A program made the position numbers and the translations under genes. Source: Saccoglossus kowalevskii (taxonomy: Eukaryota > Hemichordata > Enteropneusta > Harrimaniidae). Taken from it: 16,022 nt of DNA. The stretch covers positions 27,254 through 43,275 of the forward strand of contig NW_003143838.1 in NCBI RefSeq assembly GCF_000003605.2, given 5' to 3'. Below, one piece after another: positions 1 to 9,330 of this stretch (position 1 is its first letter; every line of letters begins with the position of its first letter). The notes under the pieces were generated by a model. It did not search any database. It worked only from the letters and a program-made list of their open reading frames with translations, and was not told the DNA's origin.

Positions 1-476
1 ACGGTCATGACCACAATCCTTCAGGCAGACAACAAATCGTGATATTGCCCGAATGACATTTATTTTATCACATCGAACAGACATCAAAACAGAATATCTT
101 ACTTAAATACCTATTCTGTCATGTTCGCTGTCTATTTTGGATGGCTAGAGTTTCTACAAAACCTTAAAAGCAACCTCGAAAATAACATCAGCCGATCAGC
201 ACCAGGGTTAGCGAACGACAATTTGTTATGCGCAGTAGTTTCAGTGACGTCATCCATGTGATTTACCATGTAATATCATAGACTTTACAGTCTACTGGAG
301 GGTCTATGGTAATATCGATTTGGCGGGCAATATACCATGTAATATCCATTTTTATTCAATGTCATGTGACCGAGCCTCAGCCAATCACAGCATGCGTAAC
401 AGTGAGATGTGATAAATATGTGTCACAATGGTGTGGCCTATATTACGAATACAAATCAAGAAACTGATGAATATCC
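1..476. other. Intergenic, no gene seen
   Basis: AT-rich sequence with short repeats only: ACCATGTAATATC occurs near 267 and 333, with an intervening imperfect inverted pair ATAGAC/GTCTAT. No supported ORF. Confidence 0.6.
245..252. promoter_or_regulatory. Consensus CRE palindrome TGACGTCA
   Basis: An exact CREB/ATF site in intergenic DNA. A single 8-mer can occur by chance in 16 kb, and nothing nearby supports it. Confidence 0.2.
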
Positions 477-545
477 TCCGTGGTGTGGTGTACTGGTAAT
501 GTCAATGAAATTGTTGATTGAGGGTTCGAATTCAGCGAGACCCAG
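477..545 (+). mobile_element. Possible tRNA-derived SINE head
   Basis: GGTTCGAATTC (533-543) is a near match to the internal B box of tRNA genes, preceded at a suitable distance by TGGTGTACTGGTAATG. The T-arm stem is poor, so this is not a functional tRNA. It could be a SINE relic that continues into the repeat pair at 583. Confidence 0.35.
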
Positions 546-582
546 TTTAATTTAGTTAGATTCTACACATGTCATTGGCACA

Positions 583-885
583 AAAATTAGCATAATTTTT
601 AAAAAAAAATGCAGAAAGTGTAGGTACGTCTTCAGGAATTATGGCACTGGCGTCAACGCTGTTAGCACTGACGACTTTTGACGAACGTAGAGAGAACGCC
701 TAACACAAAACACGTATTCATTGACATAGAAACTGCCACGTCGTGAAATAAAATAAAAATAGTATAATTTTAAAAAATTTCAGAAAGTGTAGGTACGTCT
801 TCACGAATTATGCCACTAGCGTCAACGCTGTTAGCATTGGCGACTTTCGTCGGACGTAGAGAGATCGCCTAACACAAAACACATA
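583..885 (+). repeat. Direct repeat pair, 169-bp period
   Basis: About 583-715 and 755-885 are about 90% identical, sharing CAGAAAGTGTAGGTACGTC, GCGTCAACGCTGTTAGCA and CCTAACACAAAACAC. It is a tandem duplication or two copies of one repeat. No coding frame is shared. Confidence 0.9.
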
Positions 886-999
886 CCTTCACCACAATGT
901 GTCATACAAAATTCACATGGAATATCATCCACGTGTAACATCACGCAATAACTTCCATAGACACCAGTCCCTGCACAAGTTTATGCACACTAGGATCTA

Positions 1000-1097
1000 C
1001 CAATCAGCGGCCTCTATACAGAGTTTGAGTTCAGCCAATGCCGTGCGCCCCGCACATAGACACTATCCAATCAGTGGCCTTCACCCACGTTTATAAG
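1000..1097 (+). promoter_or_regulatory. Cluster of three CCAAT boxes and a TATA-like box
   Basis: CCAAT at 1000-1004, 1035-1039 and 1067-1071 (spacing 35 and 32 bp), then TTTATAAG at 1090-1097. The first and third sit in a shared CCAATCAGNGGCCT context. The layout resembles an NF-Y/TATA promoter, but no gene is visible downstream. Confidence 0.35.
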
Positions 1098-1530
1098 CGG
1101 TTTGGTTTAATCTAATATTTCTCATATTTTTACGTTGTCCATATCCTGCTAGCGTCAACTAGATGCAATATACTCGACCTAGAAATTCCCAGTTTGAAGG
1201 TATAGTTATGATTAATACAATAACTCACTATCCCAGAATATAGCACCCCAAGACTGCACGTCGTAAAGTATATGTCGGGTATACTAAAATACTTATTGAC
1301 AGTAACTATGCGGTGAGAGCTGCTCATTGGTTAAGACATATTTTAAACAGTTTCAACTATATTTTACTCAAAGTGTATCAATACACGTGTATTATTGGCG
1401 TTGTGGTGCTGCTGCCTTGTTTGTTGGTGCCGAATTTGTTTATGATCTAATTTGCATTGTTGCATATTGCACAGTCTTGAAATATTAGTGGCGTTCACAT
1501 TAGAGATATCAGCAAGTGCCAAGAGTCAGG
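1098..1530. other. Intergenic, no gene seen
   Basis: No coding signal. The small minus-strand frame over 1130-1327 has no recognisable motif. It contains an inverted CCAAT (CATTGG near 1325). Confidence 0.6.
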
Positions 1531-1678
1531 ACCGAGTCAGCACGTACCGAAACGTGTATGTGAAAGGTGGTGACCGAGTCAGCACGTACTGAAACGTGTA
1601 TGTGAAAGGTGGTGACCGAGTCAATGCGTGCCGAAACGTGTATGTGAAAGGTGGTGACCGAGTCAATGCGTGCCGAAA
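1531..1678 (+). repeat. 42-bp minisatellite, about 3.5 copies
   Basis: Units starting ACCGAGTCA at 1531, 1573, 1615 and 1657 (the last truncated), each containing GAAACGTGTATGTGAAAGG. Copies 1-2 read AGCACGTAC and copies 3-4 read ATGCGTGC. The unit length is a multiple of three, which explains the two repetitive minus-strand open frames over 1509-1778; these are not genes. Confidence 0.95.
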
Positions 1679-2669
1679 AAAAAACTCGATCTTGAGCTCG
1701 GTCCCGATAGATGCTCCGACCGAAACCCAGCACGTGCCGAGATTTGCTGCCTGAACGCTCAACACGAACCGAACTCACCCCCCTCCCATACTAGTCACTG
1801 ATCCATACTCGTATGACATGGCGATGGAGGGAAGTGCAGCTTTATATGGTCGGATTCTGTAGTAATAAATGAAATGAAAGCAAACCGTCGTCGGCGACGC
1901 ATATTTATGTGCTGCTGCAACCGTTTTTTTTTTCTTGCAATACGACATCGACGTGAAATAATAATTGTTTTTCGAATCTTCTTTGCTGTTCATGTACATG
2001 ACGACTTGTAATAAATACTAGAACAGAAAATGGATATAATTTCAATAAAGCAATTGTTATTAAAATCATATGCGTATCGTTTTCCTTGTTTGAGTCAAAT
2101 AACAAATCGACGAATGATGGCGTGATTTCGGCACGAGCCGAGTCGATCCCAAGTGGGTCCCGACTAAGGTGAACGCAACTGCTGTAATCCCTCTGCAAAC
2201 ACAAAAGATTAAACATTTCGGCACATGCAGAGATCCCATAACTAGCAAACTACTTCAATTAATGCACATGTAATAAGTTATAAATATTTATTCCAATATG
2301 ATTATGACAATAACATAATACTAGTAGTACATATAATTTACCACATTTTCTACAATTTTGACTTCATTTAGATCAGTCCAGTGAAACACAATGCAACTCA
2401 GTGAACTTATATATCTATATGTACCCCAACCTCGTTCATTTTTCCGACAGATCACAAATTTTAAATCAAATCATAAATCTTAATCTTATTTCCCGGGAAT
2501 GCTTCGGGAGTGCGCGTGAATAGGGTCAATACTAATAGCTTATTTTACGCACGCTGTATATGCCGCATGGATATGGAATACGACAAGGTGCGACGTCTAC
2601 TGCTTTTTGATAAATCACCTTGACTAGAAAACCATTTAAACATTTAAGTCGTTCGAGTTAAAATTCAAT
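1679..2669. other. Intergenic, no gene seen
   Basis: 1690-1780 and 2125-2165 carry GC-richer, CGAG-rich sequence related in style to the 42-bp repeat. Open frames on the minus strand (1775-2248) overlap one another in different frames and show no family features. A palindrome TTCCCGGGAA lies at 2490-2499. Confidence 0.55.
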
Positions 2670-2672
2670 CTA

Positions 2673-2948
2673 GGTATGAAAACCCACTTTGTGATATGAC
2701 CCCTTTTTGACCATCAGATATCCACTTGGCTCCCATTTGTCTGGGTCGTAAAACTCACGAATTTCAGATAATCGGCTTGTTCACCGCCTTACTATACCGG
2801 AATAGTACAAAAACCTTTCACATTGGCAGGTACTGAGTATATTCCCCCACGTTATAAAAACGTCGAATTTGGTTTCGTCATAGTACCACGGCGGCAGAGA
2901 ACGAATTTCAAGTAAAGTCCAATTTGGGTCGTACTTGACTGTTGTTAA
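2673..2948 (-). pseudogene. Coding-like minus-strand fragment with one in-frame stop; repeat or gene relic
   Basis: One minus-strand frame is open from 2948 to 2784 (55 codons), has a TGA at 2781-2783, then is open again for 36 codons to TAG at 2670-2672. Its composition is protein-like: YDPNWTLLEIRSLPPWYYDE in the first part and EIREFYDPDKWEPSGYLMV in the second. The two parts share the motifs YDP..W and EIR. There is no suitable ATG. I recognise no family. It may be a decayed exon, a transposon coding remnant or a non-coding interspersed repeat. Confidence 0.3.
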
Positions 2949-3959
2949 CTACTGTTAAAAAGACTAAAGAAAAGAAACATGCGCACATAATCAAAACGTT
3001 CCATTTATGGGAAGTGTCGGAATGCTTTTCTAATCCTTTGTTCTGAAGTTTGACCCCGTTGACAATTCTATCGAGCGCAAATGGAGGGGGGGCTATAAGA
3101 GAATTAGTCATTCACAGTTCTAGGATTGAAATTTATGACATGGAAGGTCCAAATTCATGATGATTCGTAGAACAGTTGTTATTTATTAGTACTAGTATAC
3201 CCCAGTAACCGCCGGCCAGTGTTTCCCGTGGCATTTCGGAGTGCCAGATGATAATAATCTGACAAATTATTTTTCAATGTGACTTACTAATTAAAATATG
3301 TCTCTTTTCTTTACGTTTGAAGTTTGACAAATTCGGGAAGTTAAAGAGTCATTGTTTTTTTATCAATATGATCAGTGAAAAGTGATAAAAATCAGTTGGT
3401 ATGGCAACATATCTAGAAACACTGGAGCATTTGAGCTAAGCTGTGATTTCCAAATCAAACACAATTCATTGTTCTAATCACTCAATGCCACTTTATTTTA
3501 TTTTAGGAGATACTTGTACTTTCAGAATTCTGCTTCATGAAATGTTCACTGTGTACAAAATTCAAAGCCCTTATCATGTTTACGAATGCAGTGGTAGGTT
3601 TTCTATCGGTTACAGGACATGAAAATACAAATTCCAGACTCTAACCATCGGCGTCAAATACACTTCTCCCTACACTTGACATAACGATTATAGGGCCGTG
3701 TATTAAATGCAGCTCCCAGAACATTCAATTCTTGTAGCTATTTTTTTTTTAAAAAGTTAAATAAATTAATTTGAGTATTATTTTCGCCCCAATTACATAT
3801 TGATATACATAGTGCATAGTGAGTTGAAGTTGAAGTGAACTAAAAACAGACTGAGTTTTGATCGTTGTCTTTAGTAAATACTATATTACCCACGATTTGC
3901 CGCAAGTGAGCGTACTAGCCCTCCAATATAGCGTGGTTATTTGGTTCTGTGAGCGGTCA
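2949..3959. other. Intergenic, no gene seen
   Basis: AT-rich with homopolymer runs. A small hairpin TGGCA...TGCCA lies near 3230-3247. No supported ORF or element. Confidence 0.6.
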
Positions 3960-4170
3960 TTTAATAAACCATATTACTATTCACCTGAGACGTTCAATTA
4001 TGTGATTAAAATATCCATGTGAATAAAAGTGCGTGGTTTACAATCTCCGTACCGATGTAAGTGTGTGGTTTACAAAGTATATATGAGCACAAGTTCTACA
4101 CCTGTGTGATTTACATTCTCCATATGAAAAAAACAAATGTTGGGGTTTTCATTCCCAATATGAATACAAA
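3960..4170 (+). repeat. Decayed left edge of the satellite
   Basis: Irregular unit relics such as CCATGTGAATAAAAGTGCG, TGGTTTACAATCTCCG and CTCCATATGAAAA lead into the core. They resemble the 32-bp type (CCATATG) rather than the 30-bp type. Confidence 0.8.
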
Positions 4171-5220
4171 TGTGGGGTTTACAATCTCTGTGAATATGCG
4201 TGTGCGGTTTACAATCTCTGTGAATATACGTGTGCGGTTTACAATCTCTGTGAATATACGTGTGTGGTTTACAATCTCTGTGAATATACGTGTGTGGTTT
4301 ACAATCTCTGTGAATATACGTGTGTGGTTTACAATCTCTATGAATATACGTGTGCGGTTTACAATCTCTGTGAATATACGTGTGTGGTTTACAATCTCTG
4401 TGAATATACGTGTGCGGTTTACAATCTCTATGAATATACGTGTGTGGTTTACAATCTCTGTGAATATACGTGTGCGGTTTACAATCTCTATGAATATACG
4501 TGTGTGGTTTACAATCTCTGTGAATATACGTGTGTGGTTTACAATCTCTGTGAATATACGTGTGCGGTTTACAATCTCTATGAATATACGTGTGTGGTTT
4601 ACAATCTCTGTGAATATACGTGTGCGGTTTACAATCTCTGTGAATATACGTGTGCGGTTTACAATCTCTGTGAATATACGTGTGCGGTTTACAATCTCTA
4701 TGAATATACGTGTGTGGTTTACAATCTCTGTGAATATACGTGTGCGGTTTACAATCTCTATGAATATACGTGTGTGGTTTACAATCTCTATGAATATACG
4801 TGTGCGGTTTACAATCTCTATGAATATACGTGTGTGGTTTACAATCTCTGTGAATATACGTGTGCGGTTTACAATCTCTGTGAATATACGTGTGCGGTTT
4901 ACAATCTCTGTGAATATACGTGTGCGGTTTACAATCTCTGTGAATATACGTGTGCGGTTTACAATCTCTGTGAATATACGTGTGCGGTTTACAATCTATG
5001 TGAATATACGTGTGCGGTTTACAATCTCTGTGAATATACGTGTGCGGTTCACAATCTCTATGAATATACGTGTGCGGTTTACAATCTCTATGAATATACG
5101 TGTGTGGTTTACAATCTCTGTGAATATACGTGTACGGTTTACAATCTCTGTGAATATACGTGTGCGGTTTACAATCTCTATGAATATACGTGTGTGGTTT
5201 ACAATCTCTATGAATATACG
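4171..5220 (+). repeat. Satellite core: 35 units of 30 bp
   Basis: Thirty-five head-to-tail units of exactly 30 bp, each with GGTTTACAATCTCT and AATATACG. Nearly all variation sits at two sites: C/T in TGTGYGG and G/A in CTCTRTG. Private changes are rare (ATGCG at the end of the first unit, CTATG in unit 4981, GGTTC in 5041, TGTAC in 5131). Since 30 is divisible by three, two plus and two minus frames stay open, giving spurious frames of up to 394 codons. This is not coding sequence: the products are mere decapeptide repeats and the frames break when the unit length changes. Confidence 0.97.
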
Positions 5221-5888
5221 TGTGCTGTTCACAATCTCCATATGAATACAAGTGTTGGGTTTACAATCTCCATATGAATACAAGTGGTGGTTTTACAATC
5301 TCCATATGAATACACGTGTGCGGTTTACAATCTCCATATGAATACAAGTTTGTGGTTTACAATCTCCATATGAATACACGTGTGTGGTTTACAATCTCCA
5401 TATGAATACAAATGTGTGGTTTACAATCTCCAAATGAATACAAGTGTGTGGTTAACAATCTCCATATGAATACACGTATGCGGTTTACAATCTCCATATG
5501 AATACAAGTGTGTGGTTTACAATCTCCATATGAATACAAGTGTGTGGTTTACAATCTCCATATAAATACAAGTGTGTGGTTCACAATCTCCATATGAATA
5601 CAAGTGTGTGGTTTACAATCGCCATATGAATACAAGTGTGTGGTTTACAATCTCCATATGAATACAAGTGTTTGGTTTACAATCTCCATATGAATACAAG
5701 TGGTGGTTTTGCAATCTCCATATGAATACACGTGTGCGGTTTACAATCTCCATATGAATACAAATGTGTGGTTTACAATCTCCATATGAATATAAATGTA
5801 TGGTTAACAATCTCCATATGAATACAAGTGTGTGGTTTGCAATCTCCACATTAATACAAGTGTTGGGTTTACAATCTCTATATGAACG
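5221..5888 (+). repeat. Satellite flank: 21 units of 32 bp
   Basis: The unit changes to 32 bp at 5221: CTCCATATGAATAC replaces CTCTGTGAATAT, a net gain of 2 bp. Units start at 5221, 5253, 5285 and so on to 5861, and are more divergent than the 30-bp core. Many carry ACACGTG or ACAAGTG at the unit junction. The pair of units at 5285-5348 (GTGGTTTTAC then TGCGGTTTAC) is echoed at 5701-5764. The array stops at 5888, where an inverted-repeat element begins. Confidence 0.95.
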
Positions 5889-6284
5889 CAATAGGTGATT
5901 TTCCGTACAATTGCGAGATCTCGCGAGATGCATGAAAGACGCGCGTCGAACGTCTGCCGCAAAAATCGAACGATTTGATTTTGAACTCGAATTTCCTTAT
6001 TTCGTAGCTCACACCAGGTATACAGCTTCCTGCTCACACCGACCGGCCGATCTTCGACAGAGGAATATTGCTTCCGAATACCCTTACTTAATCGAAATTG
6101 CCTATCATCAAATGTGGACAGCACATTATTAAGCATGGAAATGTCCCCAAAATACTTTCGCGTTTGTCGAATCCCACGCGATGTTTGACGCGACTACGAC
6201 GCTATGACCTTTGTTTGTCCTGTTTTTACGTTCGATTTCACGCATAACGCGTGATTCTCGCAGTGTACGGAAAGTGGTCTATTG
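5889..6284. mobile_element. 396-bp inverted-repeat element inserted in the satellite
   Basis: The ends are imperfect inverted repeats of about 45-55 bp. Matching parts are CAATAG (5889-5894) with CTATTG (6279-6284), TTTCCGTAC with GTACGGAAA, TGCGAGA with TCTCGCA, and CGAACG with CGTTCG. Satellite sequence abuts both tips and joins into a near-normal unit if the element is removed (...GAACG then TGGTTGAC...). The interior is CpG-rich and unlike its surroundings. No transposase is present; the small open frames on both strands have no recognisable domain. It is a non-autonomous DNA-transposon-like element of unknown family. Confidence 0.75.
5913..5929. promoter_or_regulatory. Overlapping CpG palindromes including TCTCGCGAGA
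   Basis: GCGAGATCTCGC (5913-5924) and ATCTCGCGAGAT (5918-5929) are overlapping 12-bp palindromes. TCTCGCGAGA (5919-5928) is the known promoter element bound by BANP in vertebrates. It lies in the left inverted repeat of the inserted element. The right arm carries a mutated version, so activity is uncertain. Confidence 0.35.
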
Positions 6285-6570
6285 TGGTTGACTGTCTCTG
6301 TGAATGCGAGTTGTAGATTTCAATTTACATATGAACACACGTTTGTAGTTTACATACTATATAAATATAAGTTTGTAAATTACAATCTGAATATGAGTAT
6401 TGGGTTTACAATGTTCTTATTAATACAATGGTATGGTCAGTACATAAATACACGTGTGTGGTTTACAATGTACATGTGAAAGCACATGCGTGGTTCGCAA
6501 TTTCTGTCTAAATAATACAATTTTATGGTTTAAATCCCTGTATAAAAACAAATGTATGATTTACAATATG
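6285..6570 (+). repeat. Decayed satellite, right side, part 1
   Basis: The array resumes after the inserted element with divergent units: TGTGAATGCGAG, CATATGAACACACG, ATACACGTGTGTGGTTTAC and similar. Unit length is irregular. It ends at an ATT-rich microsatellite. Confidence 0.8.
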
Positions 6571-6800
6571 TACATAAATAATAATAATTTAATAATAATA
6601 ATAATAATTTATTGACACAACACCGATATAGTACAATACGGCAGTATGGCCACTAAATACAACTATTAACTACATTTAAAATAGAATTAACATATTTGGC
6701 GAAAGGTATCATAAGATGAGTATCCATAGCACTTAATAAATAAATGAATTTACATTCTTGATTTAGTTTTTCAAATTCTGGAAAGCTAATATTGTGGAAA
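6570..6800 (-). mobile_element. Retrotransposon 3'-end fragment with ATT-repeat tail, minus strand
   Basis: On the minus strand the sequence reads GGCCATACTGCCGTATTG, then TGTGTCAATAAATTATTATT ending in a (TTA)n run (plus strand about 6578-6611). A microsatellite tail on a non-coding body is typical of non-LTR retrotransposon or SINE 3' ends. It lies between two decayed satellite blocks. The 5' limit is unclear. Confidence 0.5.
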
Positions 6801-6814
6801 AAAAAATACAATAC

Positions 6815-7090
6815 ACGTGTGGTTTACATTCTCCATATAAATACAAATGTGTGTTTTACAACCTCTAAATGAGTATACGTGTGTGTTTTACTATTTCCAT
6901 GGATATGAACACATACGGATAGTTTACAATCTATGTATACATATAAATGTGTAGCTTACACTCTCAGTATGAATACAAGTATGTGGTTTACGATGTTAAT
7001 GTGGACGCATGTTCGCAACTTATAAACACAATTGTGTATTTCGCAATCTCTATTTGAAAAGTAATGTGTTGTTTGAAATTTCCATATGAT
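6815..7090 (+). repeat. Decayed satellite, right side, part 2
   Basis: Further relics such as ATACACGTGTGGTTTACAT, CTCCATATAAATACAAATG and GAATACAAGTATGTGGTTT, ending at TTTCCATATG near 7088. This marks the outer limit of the satellite domain. Confidence 0.8.
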
Positions 7091-7200
7091 AATTACTTTA
7101 TTTATCCTGGATAGCACTGGATTCAGTAAAACAATACTAGTGTCCAATATGGCCTATACTAATATGATAACAATAGTAACAAATAAATAAAGAAAAAAAA
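7091..7200 (-). mobile_element. Second retrotransposon 3'-end fragment, minus strand
   Basis: Minus-strand GGCCATATTGGACACTAG, then CAGTGCTATCCAGGATAAAT and AAAGTAATTAT. The GGCCATA block and the spacing to the AATAAA-type tail resemble the fragment at 6570-6800, so the two may belong to one family. It abuts the outer edge of the satellite. Confidence 0.45.
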
Positions 7201-7629
7201 ACTGATTTCAAAGATTTGAAATTGTTCAAATAACCCTTATAAGACTGAAATAAAGTCGCCTTGTAATACATGCGTAATTATGCAGCCGTGGTACTATGTA
7301 ACTAAAACTTCTCTGACATCATTTCCGTAGATGCATAGAATATTGATTAATATGACCAACTAACTAGTCATATATATACAAGGGACTTCATAGCTCAAAC
7401 AATGTTTGGACAAACCCAAGATTATGTTAGATCTTCATTTCCCTCCACAATATCCAGATGTGATAGATACATGCTGAGATAGTCAGACATGTGAATCCGG
7501 TACCCACAAAACAGCAATTACTGGAATAATTACTACTGGAATTTAACTCAAAGAATTATGAATGGATTCTCATGAAATGTTCAATTGCGACACACGACTA
7601 ATCACGTAGACTGTGATAGAGCTGTGCAT

Positions 7630-7811
7630 CTAGTTGCCAAGGAAACATCAAATTTGACACTGGTTCTTCTTTGGTAGCTGAAAAAGTTAAGGAATAACTT
7701 CCAGGATAACGTAAGCACCAATAGATTAGATGTTGGGTGGATGTGGACCTGGTGGCCATGGAAGCAACAAGTTTGGGAACGATTCTTCGCTGATGACCAG
7801 TGAATGTCAAA
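7630..7811 (-). repeat. Imperfect duplication, about 120-bp period
   Basis: TTGCCAAGGAAACATCAAAT...CTGGTTCTTCTTTGGTAGC (from 7634) and TGGCCATGGAAGCAACAAGT...ACGATTCTTCGCTGATGAC (from about 7753) align as diverged copies. This explains the repetitive look of the minus-strand open frame here. Confidence 0.5.
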
Positions 7812-8615
7812 AGCACAATGGGAAACCGGTGTGAAAAAAAATTAAAAAAAACAAACATCCACAACCCTATAACCTCTCCACTGACACAGCAAAATATAAA
7901 GGAAATAAAGAACATTTTTAAACAACAATGTATTTCTTACTGCAGAGAAAATATGACAAATAAAAAACACTAAATTCAAAATAATTGCAATTTTGAAGAC
8001 TTCTTAAATGTGTTAAACACAAATCAAAGAATTTCTGTGACTAGATGCAGAACAAGTAATAACAAATTAGCCATTGATAAAAAAGAAGACACACACAACT
8101 AAAACACCATTTAAATAGGATTTCTAGACATTGTTCATTGCATGACATAGAAGATGTCTAAATACCAAACCCATCGAAAAGATACACTTTACAATATTAT
8201 ATTCCCAAATGAAACCATAATTGATCTACAGAAATTCATTTATTTAATGAAAGGTGGTTAGCATTAGCATTCTCTTGATTTATTTTTTAATGTTTTTTTG
8301 AAAAAGAAAGTTTTAGATTATTTCAATGTTTTGTCATAAGAAGACATATTAAAATGCGATATTCGTGTCAGAGAACTCTTCGTCGCTGCTTGGACGAGTT
8401 ATAGGTACGACGTGCGATGCAAATCTGGAGTGTCCGTTGTGAGTGTCCGTTGTAAAGTTTTGCCGGCTAATTTGGATTTTGTAAAAAGTCTGATATTAAT
8501 GTCACTCTCCAAATCTTTTTAATTTACAATGTGATCCATCCACTTACTTGGTGCGCTTTCGTTCCTTTTTTTTCTCATACACTAATTACAATTTGGTGGC
8601 CTACATTGAATCAGA

Positions 8616-8628
8616 CCCCCCCCCCCCC
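8616..8628 (+). repeat. 13-C homopolymer
   Basis: Thirteen consecutive C in intergenic DNA upstream of USP7. Confidence 0.9.
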
Positions 8629-9249
8629 ACAGAACCCAATGAAACGTGCAAATACTTTGCGCACTTGTCAACTACACGCATGCGCCACTGTTGTCAATGA
8701 CATAACCGACACTGATCTCTTTCAACAGCACATATCTGTGGATTACCATGTTGTACAGCGCACAGATGTGTATGATTTGATGTTATGGCAATAATACTGA
8801 CATGTGTATCTGGCAAATATAATAAATGCAATTATGATGCCATTAATTATTTGGAGAGAAAACCGATACCTGAGTGGATCCGGTAATTTTTAGACAGTTT
8901 CAAAACATTATTAGTAACGTTTTTGTGCTTGCTATTTTGACACGAAAGCAAATTTTCGTTCCCGTGTTCGGTTCCTTATATTCAGCGTGGCTTCGGTATT
9001 TTAGTTTTTAATAAAATATCAATACAATAGTATCTATTTGTTGATATCGTTTTAAGGAGACGACTGTACTGCCGGTATCAATGATATTACAAAAATTATG
9101 TTTGTGTGAGATTAATCTGCATAACTATAATTATCATAAATATCAAAGTAATCACTAGCCAAACCAACATCTATAACTAAGGATATATTTGACAATGTTG
9201 ACGAGCGAAATCAGTGTTGTCAGGTAGGGGCAACTACCTTCCATTGTAT

Positions 9250-9330
9250 CCGTCGTAGATGAGTTTCGGATCTCCGGGACCACCGTGCCATCACCATGAT
9301 CTCAGACCACTAAACGGCCGTGATGTACAG
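9250..9330 (-). mobile_element. Weak tRNA-like (SINE) trace, minus strand
   Basis: Minus strand reads GGCCGTTTAGTGGTCTGAG (box A-like) and, about 35 bp on, GATCCGAAACTC (box B-like with mismatches). The local GC content is higher than its surroundings. It could be a decayed SINE head, but the match is poor. Confidence 0.28.

Larger units (their letters stand above)
7201..9250. other. Intergenic with small repeats, no gene seen
   Basis: It contains an imperfect 120-bp-period duplication (about 7630-7811), a 13-bp tandem pair GAGTGTCCGTTGT (8428-8440, 8441-8453), a 13-C run (8616-8628), an octamer ATGCAAAT (8417-8424) and an NRF1-like CGCATGCGC (8677-8685). The open frames at 7598-7915 (minus) and 8531-8794 (plus) show no family features. 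Confidence 0.55.

Noticed and set aside
1509-1778. Minus-strand 89- and 79-codon repetitive frames
   Set aside because: They are products of the 42-bp minisatellite, whose unit is a multiple of three.
2490-2499. TTCCCGGGAA as a STAT site
   Set aside because: An isolated palindrome in featureless intergenic DNA with no supporting context.
4061-5277. Open frames of 394, 393 and 337 codons
   Set aside because: They translate a 30-bp tandem repeat in four of six frames, on both strands at once, and break where the unit becomes 32 bp. No domain is present.
4171-5888. CRISPR-like array
   Set aside because: The units are directly adjacent with no unique spacers, and the context is animal DNA. It is a satellite.
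4171-5888. Array of forkhead (FOX) binding sites in the satellite unit
   Set aside because: The unit reads TTGTAAACC on the complement, lacking the final A of the GTAAACA core, so it is not a consensus site.
5911-6136. Plus-strand 73-codon and minus-strand 110-codon frames
   Set aside because: They lie inside the inverted-repeat element on opposite strands. The minus one runs on into satellite sequence. No domain is recognisable.
7598-7915. Minus-strand 105-codon frame
   Set aside because: It covers a diverged nucleotide duplication and a T-rich tail, and the two copies do not encode similar peptides.
8417-8685. Octamer ATGCAAAT and NRF1-like CGCATGCGC as a regulatory module
   Set aside because: Single short motifs more than 1.3 kb from the USP7 start, without clustering; chance occurrence is plausible.
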